In this document: positions 45,128-53,307 of the stretch, piece after piece
Position numbering within the stretch: the stretch's first letter is position 1
Layout of the letters: the number at the start of each line of letters is the position of its first letter
Assembly (NCBI RefSeq): GCF_014202215.1
Contig: NZ_JACHGB010000005.1
Span: forward strand, 483,753-547,752
DNA length: 64,000 bases
From: Quisquiliibacterium transsilvanicum
GTDB taxonomy: Bacteria > Pseudomonadota > Gammaproteobacteria > Burkholderiales > Burkholderiaceae_E
Direction of reading: 5' to 3'
The notes under the pieces: generated by a model
Seen by the model: the letters and a program-made list of their open reading frames with translations, nothing else
Told to the model about the DNA's origin: nothing
Database searches by the model: none
Translations under genes and position numbers: made by a program

Positions 45128-45979
45128 ATGACCGCTGAACTCGAGAGGCTGCGCGACTGGATCGGCCGCAGCGAGACCCGCATCGACACGATCACCCCGG
45201 TGCCGGTGGCCGCGATGTCCAACACGCTCGACCGCGAGGATCCGCCGCCGCTGGACGGCGATCCGCTGCCGGGGCTGTGGCACTGGCTGTACTTCCTGCC
45301 GATGTACCGGCACTCCGAGGCCGGTCCCGACGGGCATCCTGCGCGCGGCGGGTTCATGCCGCCGGTGCCCCTGCCGAGGCGCATGTTCGCCGGCAGCAGG
45401 CTCACCTGGCACCGCCCGCTGCGCGTGGGCGAGCAGGTGACCCGGGTGTCGCGGATCACCGAGGTCACCCCCAAGAGCGGGCGCAGCGGCACGCTGGTGT
45501 TCGTCAAGGTGGTCCACGAGAGCAGCGGCGCGGACGGCCTGGCGATGGTCGAGGAGCAGGACATCGTCTACCGCGATGCGCCCAACCCGGCGGATCCGCC
45601 CCCCGCGCCCACGCCGGCCCCGACGGATGGCGCCTGGACCCGCGAGATCCGCCCCGATCCGCTGCTGCTGTTCCGCTATTCCGCGCTGACCTTCAACGGC
45701 CACCGCATCCACTACGACCGTCCCTACGCGATGGGCGAGGAAGGCTACCCCGGCCTGGTGGTGCACGGCCCGCTGATCGCCACGCTGCTGCTCGATCTGG
45801 TGCGCCGCGAGCAGCCGGGCGCGCGGATCACCGGCTACCGCTTTCGCGCGATGAAGCCGCTGTTCGACACCGCGCCCTTCCGCGTCTGCGGCCGGCCGCA
45901 GGCCGACGGCACGGTGAAGCTCTGGGCCGCCGGCCCCGACGGCGCGCTCTGCATGGACGCCAGCGCGACGCTGGGCTGA
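45128..45979 (+). CDS. Itaconyl-CoA/mesaconyl-CoA hydratase-type MaoC family protein
   Basis: A 283-residue double hot-dog dehydratase of the FAS1-dehydratase-like group that includes mesaconyl-C4-CoA hydratase and itaconyl-CoA hydratase. The diagnostic N-terminal part is LPGLWHWLYFLPMYRHSEAG near residue 47 and GHPARGGFMPPVPLPRRMFA near 67. The active half carries RYSALTFNGHRIHYDRPYA near 186 with the catalytic His-Asp, and VVHGPLIATLL near 213. A Pro-rich linker lies near 155-170. The ATG at 45128 has a G-rich ribosome site just before it. It lies between a CoA-transferase and an acyl-CoA dehydrogenase, so it would hydrate the unsaturated C5 acyl-CoA to citramalyl-type CoA. Confidence 0.92.
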   Translation: MTAELERLRDWIGRSETRIDTITPVPVAAMSNTLDREDPPPLDGDPLPGLWHWLYFLPMYRHSEAGPDGHPARGGFMPPVPLPRRMFAGSRLTWHRPLRVGEQVTRVSRITEVTPKSGRSGTLVFVKVVHESSGADGLAMVEEQDIVYRDAPNPADPPPAPTPAPTDGAWTREIRPDPLLLFRYSALTFNGHRIHYDRPYAMGEEGYPGLVVHGPLIATLLLDLVRREQPGARITGYRFRAMKPLFDTAPFRVCGRPQADGTVKLWAAGPDGALCMDASATLG

Positions 45980-46071
45980 CGCCTTTCCCCGCGGCCCGCT
46001 GCGCGCCGGCAAGGGCGCGCGCGGGGCCGCGACCCAACCGACATCCTTCAACGTCTCCAGGAACCCCGAAC

Positions 46072-47232
46072 GTGCAACGACAGACCGACGCCTACCAGGA
46101 AATCCGCGACGCAGTGCGCGCCCTCTGCGCCCAGTTTCCGGACGAATACTTCCGCAAGGTCGACGAGCAGCGCGCCTACCCGGCCGACTTCGTCGATGCG
46201 CTGACCAAGGCCGGCTGGATGGCCGCGCTGATCCCGCAGGAATACGGCGGTTCGGGCCTCGGCCTGACCGAAGCCTCGGTGATCATGGAGGAAATCAACC
46301 GCGCGGGCGGCAACTCCGGCGCCTGCCACGGCCAGATGTACAACATGGGCACGCTGCTGCGCCACGGCTCGAAGGCGCAGAAGGAGGAGTTCCTGCCCAA
46401 GATCGCCGCCGGCGAACTGCGCCTGCAGTCGATGGGCGTGACCGAGCCCACCACGGGCACCGACACCACCAAGATCAAGACTACCGCGGTGCGCAAGGGC
46501 GACCGCTACGTGATCAACGGCCAGAAGGTGTGGATCTCGCGGATCCAGCACTCGGACTACATGATCCTGCTGGCGCGCACCACGCCGCTGTCGGAGGTGA
46601 AGAAGAAGTCCGAAGGGATGTCGATCTTCCTGGTCGACCTTCGCGAGGCGATCGGGCACGGTCTCACCGTGCGGCCGATCCTGAACATGGTCAACCACGA
46701 GACCAACGAGCTGTTCTTCGACAACCTCGAGATCCCTGCCGAGAACATCATCGGCCAGGAGGGACAGGGCTTCAAGTACATCCTCGACGGCCTGAACGCC
46801 GAGCGCACGCTGATCGCTGCCGAGTGCATCGGCGACGGCCACTGGTTCATCGATCGCGTCTCGAAGTACGTCAGCGAGCGGGTGGTGTTCGGCCGGCCGA
46901 TCGGCCAGAACCAGGGCGTGCAGTTCCCGATCGCCGAGGCGCACATCGAGGTCGAGGCGGCCAGCCTGATGCGCTGGAAGGCCTGCGAGCTGTTCGACGC
47001 GCACAAGCCCTGCGGCGCCGAGGCCAACATGGCCAAGTATCTGGCGGCCAAGGCGTCCTGGGAGGCGGCCAACGCCTGCCTGCAGTTCCACGGCGGCTTC
47101 GGCTTCGCCTGCGAATACGACGTCGAGCGCAAGTTCCGCGAGACGCGCCTCTACCAGGTGGCGCCGATCTCCACGAACCTGATCCTGTCCTACGTCGCCG
47201 AGCATGTGCTCGGGCTGCCCCGTTCCTTCTGA
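46072..47232 (+). CDS. Acyl-CoA dehydrogenase (isovaleryl-type base, no YEGT motif)
   Basis: A 386-residue acyl-CoA dehydrogenase starting at GTG 46072 with AGGA about ten bases upstream. Conserved blocks are PQEYGGSGLGLTEASVIMEE near residue 60, MGVTEPTTGTDTTKIKTTA near 122 and VFGRPIGQNQGVQFPIAEAH near 268. The C-terminal YEGT is replaced by YQVAP (Gln362), so that Glu cannot be the base. Glu244 in LNAERTLIAAE sits where isovaleryl-CoA dehydrogenase has its catalytic Glu. It probably desaturates a branched or dicarboxylic acyl-CoA that is then hydrated by the preceding MaoC protein. The MmgE/PrpD gene follows after 16 bp. Confidence 0.94.
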   Translation: MQRQTDAYQEIRDAVRALCAQFPDEYFRKVDEQRAYPADFVDALTKAGWMAALIPQEYGGSGLGLTEASVIMEEINRAGGNSGACHGQMYNMGTLLRHGSKAQKEEFLPKIAAGELRLQSMGVTEPTTGTDTTKIKTTAVRKGDRYVINGQKVWISRIQHSDYMILLARTTPLSEVKKKSEGMSIFLVDLREAIGHGLTVRPILNMVNHETNELFFDNLEIPAENIIGQEGQGFKYILDGLNAERTLIAAECIGDGHWFIDRVSKYVSERVVFGRPIGQNQGVQFPIAEAHIEVEAASLMRWKACELFDAHKPCGAEANMAKYLAAKASWEAANACLQFHGGFGFACEYDVERKFRETRLYQVAPISTNLILSYVAEHVLGLPRSF

Positions 47233-47248
47233 GCCCGAGGAGGCCCGC

Positions 47249-48613
47249 ATGACCGATCACCCGAGCAAGGCGCTGGCGGACTTCGCCGCCGGACTGCGCT
47301 TCGAGGACATTCCGCAGCCGGTGCTGCGCCGTGCCGAGGATCTGTTCCTCGACTGGTTCGGCTCCGCGCTGGCCGGCAAGGGCGCGCGCCCGGTCGAGGC
47401 CATCGCGCGCTACGCCGCGCGCATGGGCCCGGCCGCCGGACCCTCCGAAGTGCTGATCTCGCGCGGCGCCAGCACGCCGATGTTCGCTGCGATGGTCAAT
47501 GCGGCGGCCTCGCACTTCGCCGAGCAGGACGACGTGCACAACGGTTCGGTGTTCCACCCCGCCGCCGTGATCTTCCCGCCGGTGCTCGCAGTGGCGCAGT
47601 CGATCGGCGCCTCGGGCCGCGACCTGCTGACCGCCTCGGTGGCCGGCTACGAAGTCGGCATCCGCATCGGCGAGTTCCTCGGGCGCTCGCACTATCGGAT
47701 CTTCCACACCACCGCCACCGTGGGCACGGTTGCGGCAGCCGCCGCAGTGGGCCGGCTGCTGGGCCTGTCGCCGAAGCAGATGCTCGACGCCTTCGGCTCG
47801 GCGGGCACTCAGGCCGCCGGCCTGTGGGAGTTTCTGCGCGACGCGGCCGACTCCAAGCAGCTGCACACCGCGAAGGCGGCCTCCGACGGCATGATGGCCG
47901 CCTACCTCGCGCAGGACGGCTTCACCGGCGCGCAGCGCATCCTCGAGGGTCTGCAGGGGATGGCGGCCGGCATGTCGACCGACGCCGACCCCGCGAAGCT
48001 CACCGACCGGCTGGGCAGCCGCTGGGCGCTGGCCGAGACCTCGTTCAAGTTCCACGCCTCCTGCCGCCACACGCATCCGGCGGCCGACGCGCTGCTCGAG
48101 ATCGTCACCGACCGCGGCCTCGCTCCCGAGGACATCGCCTCGGTGACCGCGCGCGTCCACCAGGGCGCGATCGACGTGCTGGGCCCGGTGGTCAATCCCC
48201 AGACCGTGCACCAGGGCAAGTTCTCGATGGGCACCGTGCTGGGCCTGATCGCGGCCTTCCGCAACGCCGGCCTCACCGAGTTCGAGGAGCACTACAACTC
48301 GCCGCGGATCGCCGCCTTCCGCGAGAAGGTGACGATGGTGCTCGACCCCGAGGTCGACGGCGCCTACCCGGCGCGCTGGATCGGCAAGGTCAGCGTCACC
48401 ACCACCGACGGGCGGACCTTCGAGGCGCGCGTCGACGAGCCCAAGGGCGATCCCGGCAACACGCTGAGCCGTCCGGAGCTCGAGGACAAGGCGCTGCGGC
48501 TGGCGAAGTTCGGCAACGCGGCCAGCGAGGCGGAGATGCGCAGCGCCATCGCGGCGATCTGGTCGCTGGCGGACATGGCGCGCGTCGACCGGCTGCTGCC
48601 GGCCGCGGTTTGA
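47249..48613 (+). CDS. MmgE/PrpD family protein
   Basis: A 454-residue member of the MmgE/PrpD family, which contains 2-methylcitrate dehydratase, cis-aconitate decarboxylase (itaconate-forming) and related lyases. Family blocks include LFLDWFGSALAGKGARPVEA near residue 31, NAAASHFAEQDDVHNGSVFH near 86, SFKFHASCRHTHPAADALLE near 268 and a C-terminal swivel domain. No transmembrane or signal segment is present. The ATG at 47249 has AGGAGG six bases before it, and CitE follows after 2 bp. In this context it may isomerise or dehydrate a tricarboxylic or branched dicarboxylic acid that feeds the CoA-transferase; the exact reaction is not deducible. Confidence 0.93.
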   Translation: MTDHPSKALADFAAGLRFEDIPQPVLRRAEDLFLDWFGSALAGKGARPVEAIARYAARMGPAAGPSEVLISRGASTPMFAAMVNAAASHFAEQDDVHNGSVFHPAAVIFPPVLAVAQSIGASGRDLLTASVAGYEVGIRIGEFLGRSHYRIFHTTATVGTVAAAAAVGRLLGLSPKQMLDAFGSAGTQAAGLWEFLRDAADSKQLHTAKAASDGMMAAYLAQDGFTGAQRILEGLQGMAAGMSTDADPAKLTDRLGSRWALAETSFKFHASCRHTHPAADALLEIVTDRGLAPEDIASVTARVHQGAIDVLGPVVNPQTVHQGKFSMGTVLGLIAAFRNAGLTEFEEHYNSPRIAAFREKVTMVLDPEVDGAYPARWIGKVSVTTTDGRTFEARVDEPKGDPGNTLSRPELEDKALRLAKFGNAASEAEMRSAIAAIWSLADMARVDRLLPAAV

Positions 48614-48615
48614 GC

Positions 48616-49443
48616 ATGGCGCAGCCAACGATGGGCATCGTGCGCAGCTACCTGTTCGCGCCCGGCAGCCGGCCCGAGCGCTTCGCGAAGGCGCTCGAGG
48701 CGGGCGCCGACGCGATCATCCTCGATCTCGAGGACGCGGTGGGGCTGGCCGACAAGGCGGCCGCGCGCGACGCGATCGCCGGCTGGCTGTCGCCGCAGCG
48801 TCCGGTGCTGGTGCGGATCAACGGATCGGACACGCCGTGGTTCGAGGACGACCTCGCGATCTGCGGGCTGCCCGGCGTCGCCGGCGTGGTGCTGCCCAAG
48901 GCCGAGCGGCCCGAGCAGATCGCAGCGGTGGCCGCGCGCGCCGGCGCCGGCGTGCCGGTGCTGCCGCTGATCGAGACCGCCGCCGGAATCTGGAACGCGC
49001 ATGCGGTGGCCACGGCGCCGGGCGTTCAGCGCCTGCTGTTCGGCACCATCGACTTCCAGGTCGACATGGGAATCGACGGCGAGGGCGAGGAGCTGCTGCA
49101 CTTCCGTTCGCAACTGGTGCTGGTGTCGCGGGTTGCCGGGCTGCTGGCGCCGGTCGACGGCGTGTGCACCGCGATCGACGACCCCGAGCGGCTGCGCGAG
49201 GAGACCCATCGCGCCCGCCGGCTGGGCTTCGGCGCCAAGCTGTGCATCCACCCGAAGCAGGTGGGCGTGGTGAGCGACTGCTGGCGTCCCACTGCCGAGC
49301 AGGTCGGCTGGGCGCGCCGCGTGGTCGCAGCCGATGCCGCCTCCGGCGGCGCAGCAGTCGCGCTGGACGGCAAGATGATCGACCGCCCCGTGCTGCTCAA
49401 GGCCCGCGAGATCCTCGCCGGCGCAGGCGAAGCCGTGGCCTGA
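48616..49443 (+). CDS. CitE-type HpcH/HpaI family lyase (citramalyl/malyl-CoA lyase-like)
   Basis: A 275-residue citrate-lyase-beta-like protein with a TIM-barrel fold that cleaves 3-hydroxyacyl-CoAs such as citramalyl-CoA or malyl-CoA. The N-terminus RSYLFAPGSRPERFAKALEA is the family signature, and DAIILDLEDAV near residue 33 supplies the acidic Mg ligand region. LIETAAGIWNAH near 118 and FGTIDFQVDMGI near 142 hold the other Glu/Asp ligands. Without CitF or CitD neighbours it is not a true citrate lyase. The gene starts 2 bp after the MmgE/PrpD stop. With hydratase, CoA-transferase and dehydrogenases upstream it would release acetyl-CoA plus pyruvate (or glyoxylate). Confidence 0.93.
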   Translation: MAQPTMGIVRSYLFAPGSRPERFAKALEAGADAIILDLEDAVGLADKAAARDAIAGWLSPQRPVLVRINGSDTPWFEDDLAICGLPGVAGVVLPKAERPEQIAAVAARAGAGVPVLPLIETAAGIWNAHAVATAPGVQRLLFGTIDFQVDMGIDGEGEELLHFRSQLVLVSRVAGLLAPVDGVCTAIDDPERLREETHRARRLGFGAKLCIHPKQVGVVSDCWRPTAEQVGWARRVVAADAASGGAAVALDGKMIDRPVLLKAREILAGAGEAVA

Positions 49444-49489
49444 GCGCGGTCGGGCAGGTTCGCAGGACCGGCACCGCCCGCCGCGCGCC

Positions 49490-49534
49490 GACCCCGCCCG
49501 CCGACCCGCCCGCCGACCCGCCCGCCAACCCGCC
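49490..49534. repeat. Short C-rich tandem repeats (12-bp unit)
   Basis: About three imperfect copies of the 12-mer GACCCGCCCGCC (for example 49503-49514 and 49515-49526) lie between the CitE-type gene and the next acyl-CoA dehydrogenase. The block is purine-poor and so would leave the leader unstructured. It looks like replication slippage in GC-rich DNA. Confidence 0.5.
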
Positions 49535-49586
49535 GCCCGCCCCCAACCCTTCCCTCTTCCCCCTTCTCTCCTCCCAGGAAAAACAA

Positions 49587-50741
49587 ATGATCCGCGACCA
49601 GGAAACCATGACCTCCCTGCTCGACGGCGTGTCGCGCTTCGTGCGCGAGCGCCTGATCCCGGCCGAGAACCTCGTGGCCGAGAACGACAGGATTCCCGAT
49701 GAGATTGCCCAGGAGATGAAGGACCTGGGCCTGTTCGGCCTGACGATTCCCGAGGAATACGGCGGCCTGGGCCTCACGATGGAGGAGGAGGTGCTGGTGA
49801 TGTTCGAGATGGGACACACCTCGCCGGCCTTCCGCTCGCTGTTCGGCACCACCGTGGGCATCGGCTCGCAGGGCATCCTGATGGACGGCACGCCCGAGCA
49901 GAAGGCGCAGTGGCTGCCCAAGCTGGCCACCGGCGAGGCGATCGCCTCCTTCGGCCTGACCGAGCCCGAGGCCGGCTCCGACGCGGCGTCGCTGCGCACC
50001 ACCGCGATCCGCGACGGCGACCACTACGTGGTCAACGGCACCAAGCGCTACATCACCAATGCGCCCTATGCCAGCTTCTTCACGCTGATGGCGCGCACCG
50101 ATCCCAAGGTCAAGGGCGCCGGCGGCGTCAGCGCCTTCATCGTCGACGCCAAGACCCCGGGCGTCAGCCTGGGCAAGCCCGACCGCAAGATGGGCCAGCA
50201 GGGCGCGCACACCTGCGACGTGATCTTCGAGAACGCGCGCGTGCCGGCTGAGAACATCATCGGCGGGCGCGAGGGCCAGGGCTTCAAGACCGCGATGAAG
50301 GTGCTCGACAAGGGCCGCATCCACATCGCCGCGATCTGCGTCGGCGTGGCCGAGCGCATCCTCGACGACACGCTGAAGTACGCGATCGAGCGCCGCCAGT
50401 TCGGCCAGCCGATCGCCGAGTTCCAGCTGGTGCAGGCGATGCTGGCCGACAGCAAGGCCGAGCTCTACGCCGCCAAGTGCATGACGCTGGACGCCGCGCG
50501 CCGCCGCGACAACGGCGAGAACATCAGCACCGAGGCCTCGTGCGCGAAGATGTACGCGTCCGAGATGGTGGGCCGGGTGGCCGACCGCGGCGTGCAGATC
50601 TTCGGCGGCGCGGGCTACATGGAGGAGTACGGCATGGAGCGGCACTACCGCGACGTGCGGCTGTTCCGCCTGTACGAGGGCACCACGCAGATCCAGCAGA
50701 TCATCATCGCCCGCAACATGATCCGCGCCGCAACGGCCTGA
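49587..50741 (+). CDS. Acyl-CoA dehydrogenase (YEGT-type catalytic Glu)
   Basis: A 384-residue acyl-CoA dehydrogenase of the butyryl/medium-chain-like type. Blocks are IPEEYGGLGLTMEEEVLVMF near residue 54, FGLTEPEAGSDAASLRTTAI near 122 and RRQFGQPIAEFQLVQAMLAD near 271. The C-terminal motif RLYEGTTQIQQIIIARNM carries the catalytic Glu364. The ATG at 49587 follows AGGA by eight bases. It is the last gene of the cluster and uses a different catalytic-base position from the dehydrogenase at 46072, so the two presumably act on different intermediates or substrates. A stem-loop follows before the convergent phosphatase gene. Confidence 0.95.
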   Translation: MIRDQETMTSLLDGVSRFVRERLIPAENLVAENDRIPDEIAQEMKDLGLFGLTIPEEYGGLGLTMEEEVLVMFEMGHTSPAFRSLFGTTVGIGSQGILMDGTPEQKAQWLPKLATGEAIASFGLTEPEAGSDAASLRTTAIRDGDHYVVNGTKRYITNAPYASFFTLMARTDPKVKGAGGVSAFIVDAKTPGVSLGKPDRKMGQQGAHTCDVIFENARVPAENIIGGREGQGFKTAMKVLDKGRIHIAAICVGVAERILDDTLKYAIERRQFGQPIAEFQLVQAMLADSKAELYAAKCMTLDAARRRDNGENISTEASCAKMYASEMVGRVADRGVQIFGGAGYMEEYGMERHYRDVRLFRLYEGTTQIQQIIIARNMIRAATA

Positions 50742-50752
50742 CCGGCCGCGGC

Positions 50753-50776
50753 TTCCGGCGCGCCGCCCTGCCGGAA
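50753..50776. terminator. Stem-loop between convergent genes, possible bidirectional terminator
   Basis: TTCCGGC (50753-50759) pairs with GCCGGAA (50770-50776), 12 bp after the acyl-CoA dehydrogenase stop. An alternative pairing of CCGGAA with TTCCGG at 50795-50800 is also possible. The gap separates the rightward cluster from the leftward phosphatase gene. No T-tract is present on either side. Confidence 0.4.
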
Positions 50777-50813
50777 CCCGGGGCCTTCGCAGGCTTCCGG
50801 GGCGGGGCGGCCC

Positions 50814-51440
50814 TCAGGGCAGCGTGAGGTCGGCGACGTGCGCGTCGTCCGCCCAGGCGAGGATCTCGATGCGTTCGTCGAGCACCTGGATCCGGTTGAT
50901 CCCGGCGTTCGGGATGGCGCAACTGCGCGCGCCGTCCAGCGGCAGGCCGCGGGCGGTGCGCCAGACCATGTCGAGCACCCCGCCGTGGGTCACCACCGCG
51001 GCGGAGCCGCCGGGCACCGCCTGCGCCACCGCGCGCAGCGCCGCGATCACTCGGGCATGGAAGATCAGGTTGCTCTCGCCGCCCGGGGGCGCATAGCCTG
51101 CCTGGTGGCGCAGCCAGGCGGCCCAGTCCTGCGGATAGCGCTCGATCACCTCCGGGAAGGCAAGCCCTTCGAAGACCCCGAAGCCCTGTTCGCGGAACGG
51201 TGCCGATGGCAGGACGGTGAGCCCCAACCGCGCGGCGCTGGGCGCCGCGGTCTGCCGGGCGCGGGTGAGGTCGCTGCAGACCAGGCGGTCGATGCGCTCG
51301 CTGGCCAGCCGTTCGGCCAGCCGGCGTGCCTGCAGCTCGCCCAGCGCGTTGAGCGGCGCATCGATCTGCCCCTGGAAGCGGGGCTCCCGGTTCAGGTCGG
51401 TCTGGCCGTGCCGGATCAGCAGCAGTTCGGTGGCTTCCAT
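50814..51440 (-). CDS. Histidine phosphatase family protein
   Basis: A 208-residue phosphoglycerate-mutase-like histidine phosphatase. The phosphorylated His lies in LIRHGQTDLN near residue 9; the second-shell Arg is in CSDLTRARQTA near 58, and the second catalytic His in VVTHGGVLDMV near 153. The substrate of these small phosphatases ranges from phosphoglycerate to alpha-ribazole phosphate; no cobalamin gene is adjacent to favour the latter. The stop of the upstream acyl-CoA synthetase is only 11 bp before its ATG, so the two form one leftward unit. Confidence 0.92.
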   Translation of the reverse strand: MEATELLLIRHGQTDLNREPRFQGQIDAPLNALGELQARRLAERLASERIDRLVCSDLTRARQTAAPSAARLGLTVLPSAPFREQGFGVFEGLAFPEVIERYPQDWAAWLRHQAGYAPPGGESNLIFHARVIAALRAVAQAVPGGSAAVVTHGGVLDMVWRTARGLPLDGARSCAIPNAGINRIQVLDERIEILAWADDAHVADLTLP

Positions 51441-51451
51441 CGGCGCGCCGC

Positions 51452-53146
51452 TCAGCGGAACTGTTCCTCGAGGAACTCGAGCTCGTTGCGAGGGCCGTGG
51501 TCCGGCCGGTCGGTCTCCTGGCGGCGCAGCTCGACGCGACGGATCTTGCCCGAGATGGTCTTGGGCAGGTCGCTGAACTCGATCCTGCGCACCAGCTTGT
51601 AGCCGGACACGCGCTCGCGCAGGAAGCGGAAGATGCTGGCCGCGGTCTCGGGGCCGGGCGCGTGGCCCGGCGCAGTGATGACGTAGGCCTTGGGCACGTA
51701 GCCGCGCACCGGGTCCGGGGACGGCACCACCGCGGCCTCGGCGACCGCCGGGTGCTCGATCAGCACGCTCTCCAGCTCGAAGGGACTGATCCGGTAGCCC
51801 GACGCCTTGAACACGTCGTCCGCCCGGCCCACGTAGGTGATGTAGCCCTCGGCGTCACGCATGCCGACGTCGCCGGTGTGGTAGTGGCCGTCGCGCATCA
51901 CTTCGGCGGTCTTCTCGTCGTCGTCCGCATAGGCGGTCATCAGCGCCACCGGCCGCCGCGACAGATCGATGCAGATTTCGCCCTCTTCGGCCGGCGCGCC
52001 GTCCGGGTCGAGCAGCACGATCGGGTAGCCGGGCAGCGGCCTGCCCATCGAGCCCGACTTCACCGGCGCGCCGGGCGGGTTGCCGATCTGCGCGGTGGTT
52101 TCGGTCTGGCCGTAGCCGTCGCGGATGGTGATGTTCCAGGCCACGCGCACCTGCTCGATGACTTCCGGGTTCAGCGGCTCGCCCGCCGAGATCAGCTCGC
52201 GCAGTTTCACCGGCCAGCCGGCGAGGTTCTCCTGGATCAGCATCCGCCACACCGTGGGCGGCGCGCACAGCGTGTTGACCTCGTGCTTCACGAGGGTCTC
52301 GAGGATGGCGGGGCCGCTGAAGCGCGAGTAGTTGTAGATGAAGACGCAGGCCTGGGCATTGAAGGGCGCGAAGAAACAGCTCCAGGCATGCTTGGCCCAG
52401 CCGGGCGAGCTGATCGTCCAGTGCACGTCGCCGCGCTGCAGGCCCAGCCAGTACATCGTCGACAGGTGGCCCACCGGGTAGCTCTGGTGGGTGTGCCGCA
52501 CCAGCTTCGGACGGGCGGTGGTGCCGGAGGTGAAGTATTCGAGCAGCGGATCGTCGGCCCGCGTGGCGCCCTCCGGCCGGAAGCCCGCCGGCTCGACTGC
52601 GCTGTCGGCGAAGGCGATCCAGCCCGGGCGCGCTCCGTCGCCCACGAAGATCCGGCTGATTCCCGCCAGCACCGCGGCCGGCAGTTCGTCGACCCGGCTG
52701 GCGCCTCCCTCGTTGGTGATGATGTGGCGCACGTTGCCGCGCTGCAGCCGGTCGGCAAGGTCGTCGCCGGAGAGCAGCGTGGTCGCCGGGATCAGCACCG
52801 CGCCCAGCTTGATCGCCGCCAGCATCGACTCCCACAGCGGCACCTCGTTGCCGAGCATCAGCAGGATGCGATCGCCGCGCCGCGCGCCATGCCTGGCCAG
52901 GAAGCCCGCCACCTGCGAGGAGCGCGCCGAGAGCTGGGCGTAGCTGAGCCTGGCCTCGCTGCCGGATTCCTCGACGATGTGCAGCGCGGGCGCATCGTTG
53001 CCGCGGGCGATCGCGTCGAAGTAGTCGAGCGCCCAGTTGAAGCTCTCCAGCCGGGGCCAGGCGAAGCCGGCGACGGCCGCCGCGTAGTCGGTGCGCGTGG
53101 CCAGCAGGTGGTCACGCGCGGCAAGGAAGCGTTGCAGTTCGGACAT
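51452..53146 (-). CDS. Acyl-CoA synthetase (medium-chain/ACSM-like AMP-binding)
   Basis: A 564-residue AMP-forming acyl-CoA synthetase. The P-loop motif is YFTSGTTARPKLVRHTH near residue 217; RDGYGQTETTAQIGNPPG is near 340, HYHTGDVGMRDAEGYITYVG near 425, ASGYRISPFELESVLIEHP near 453, and the catalytic Lys lies in PKTISGKIRRVELR near 538. The motif set fits the medium-chain/acetyl-CoA-synthetase-like branch. Starting at ATG 53146 it is divergent from the fused TRAP permease, with a 161-bp gap, which suggests that a carboxylic acid imported by that permease is activated here. That link is inference. Confidence 0.94.
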   Translation of the reverse strand: MSELQRFLAARDHLLATRTDYAAAVAGFAWPRLESFNWALDYFDAIARGNDAPALHIVEESGSEARLSYAQLSARSSQVAGFLARHGARRGDRILLMLGNEVPLWESMLAAIKLGAVLIPATTLLSGDDLADRLQRGNVRHIITNEGGASRVDELPAAVLAGISRIFVGDGARPGWIAFADSAVEPAGFRPEGATRADDPLLEYFTSGTTARPKLVRHTHQSYPVGHLSTMYWLGLQRGDVHWTISSPGWAKHAWSCFFAPFNAQACVFIYNYSRFSGPAILETLVKHEVNTLCAPPTVWRMLIQENLAGWPVKLRELISAGEPLNPEVIEQVRVAWNITIRDGYGQTETTAQIGNPPGAPVKSGSMGRPLPGYPIVLLDPDGAPAEEGEICIDLSRRPVALMTAYADDDEKTAEVMRDGHYHTGDVGMRDAEGYITYVGRADDVFKASGYRISPFELESVLIEHPAVAEAAVVPSPDPVRGYVPKAYVITAPGHAPGPETAASIFRFLRERVSGYKLVRRIEFSDLPKTISGKIRRVELRRQETDRPDHGPRNELEFLEEQFR

Positions 53147-53307
53147 CGATGTCTCCAGGATGCCGGCGTGGCCCCGCCGGTCTGGAAATGAGTTTATCAG
53201 CCGGGCGTTCGGGTTTTCCGAGGATGACGGGGGATCCGGGCGGTCGCTACACTCGGCCGGCAAGAAAATCCAGCGGCGGGCCGCCGAGCGAACTCCTGGG
53301 GAAGCAG

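Noticed and set aside
49490..49534. Tandem repeats considered as a CRISPR array
   Set aside because: The units are 12 bp, directly adjacent and without spacers, and there are no cas genes in the window.
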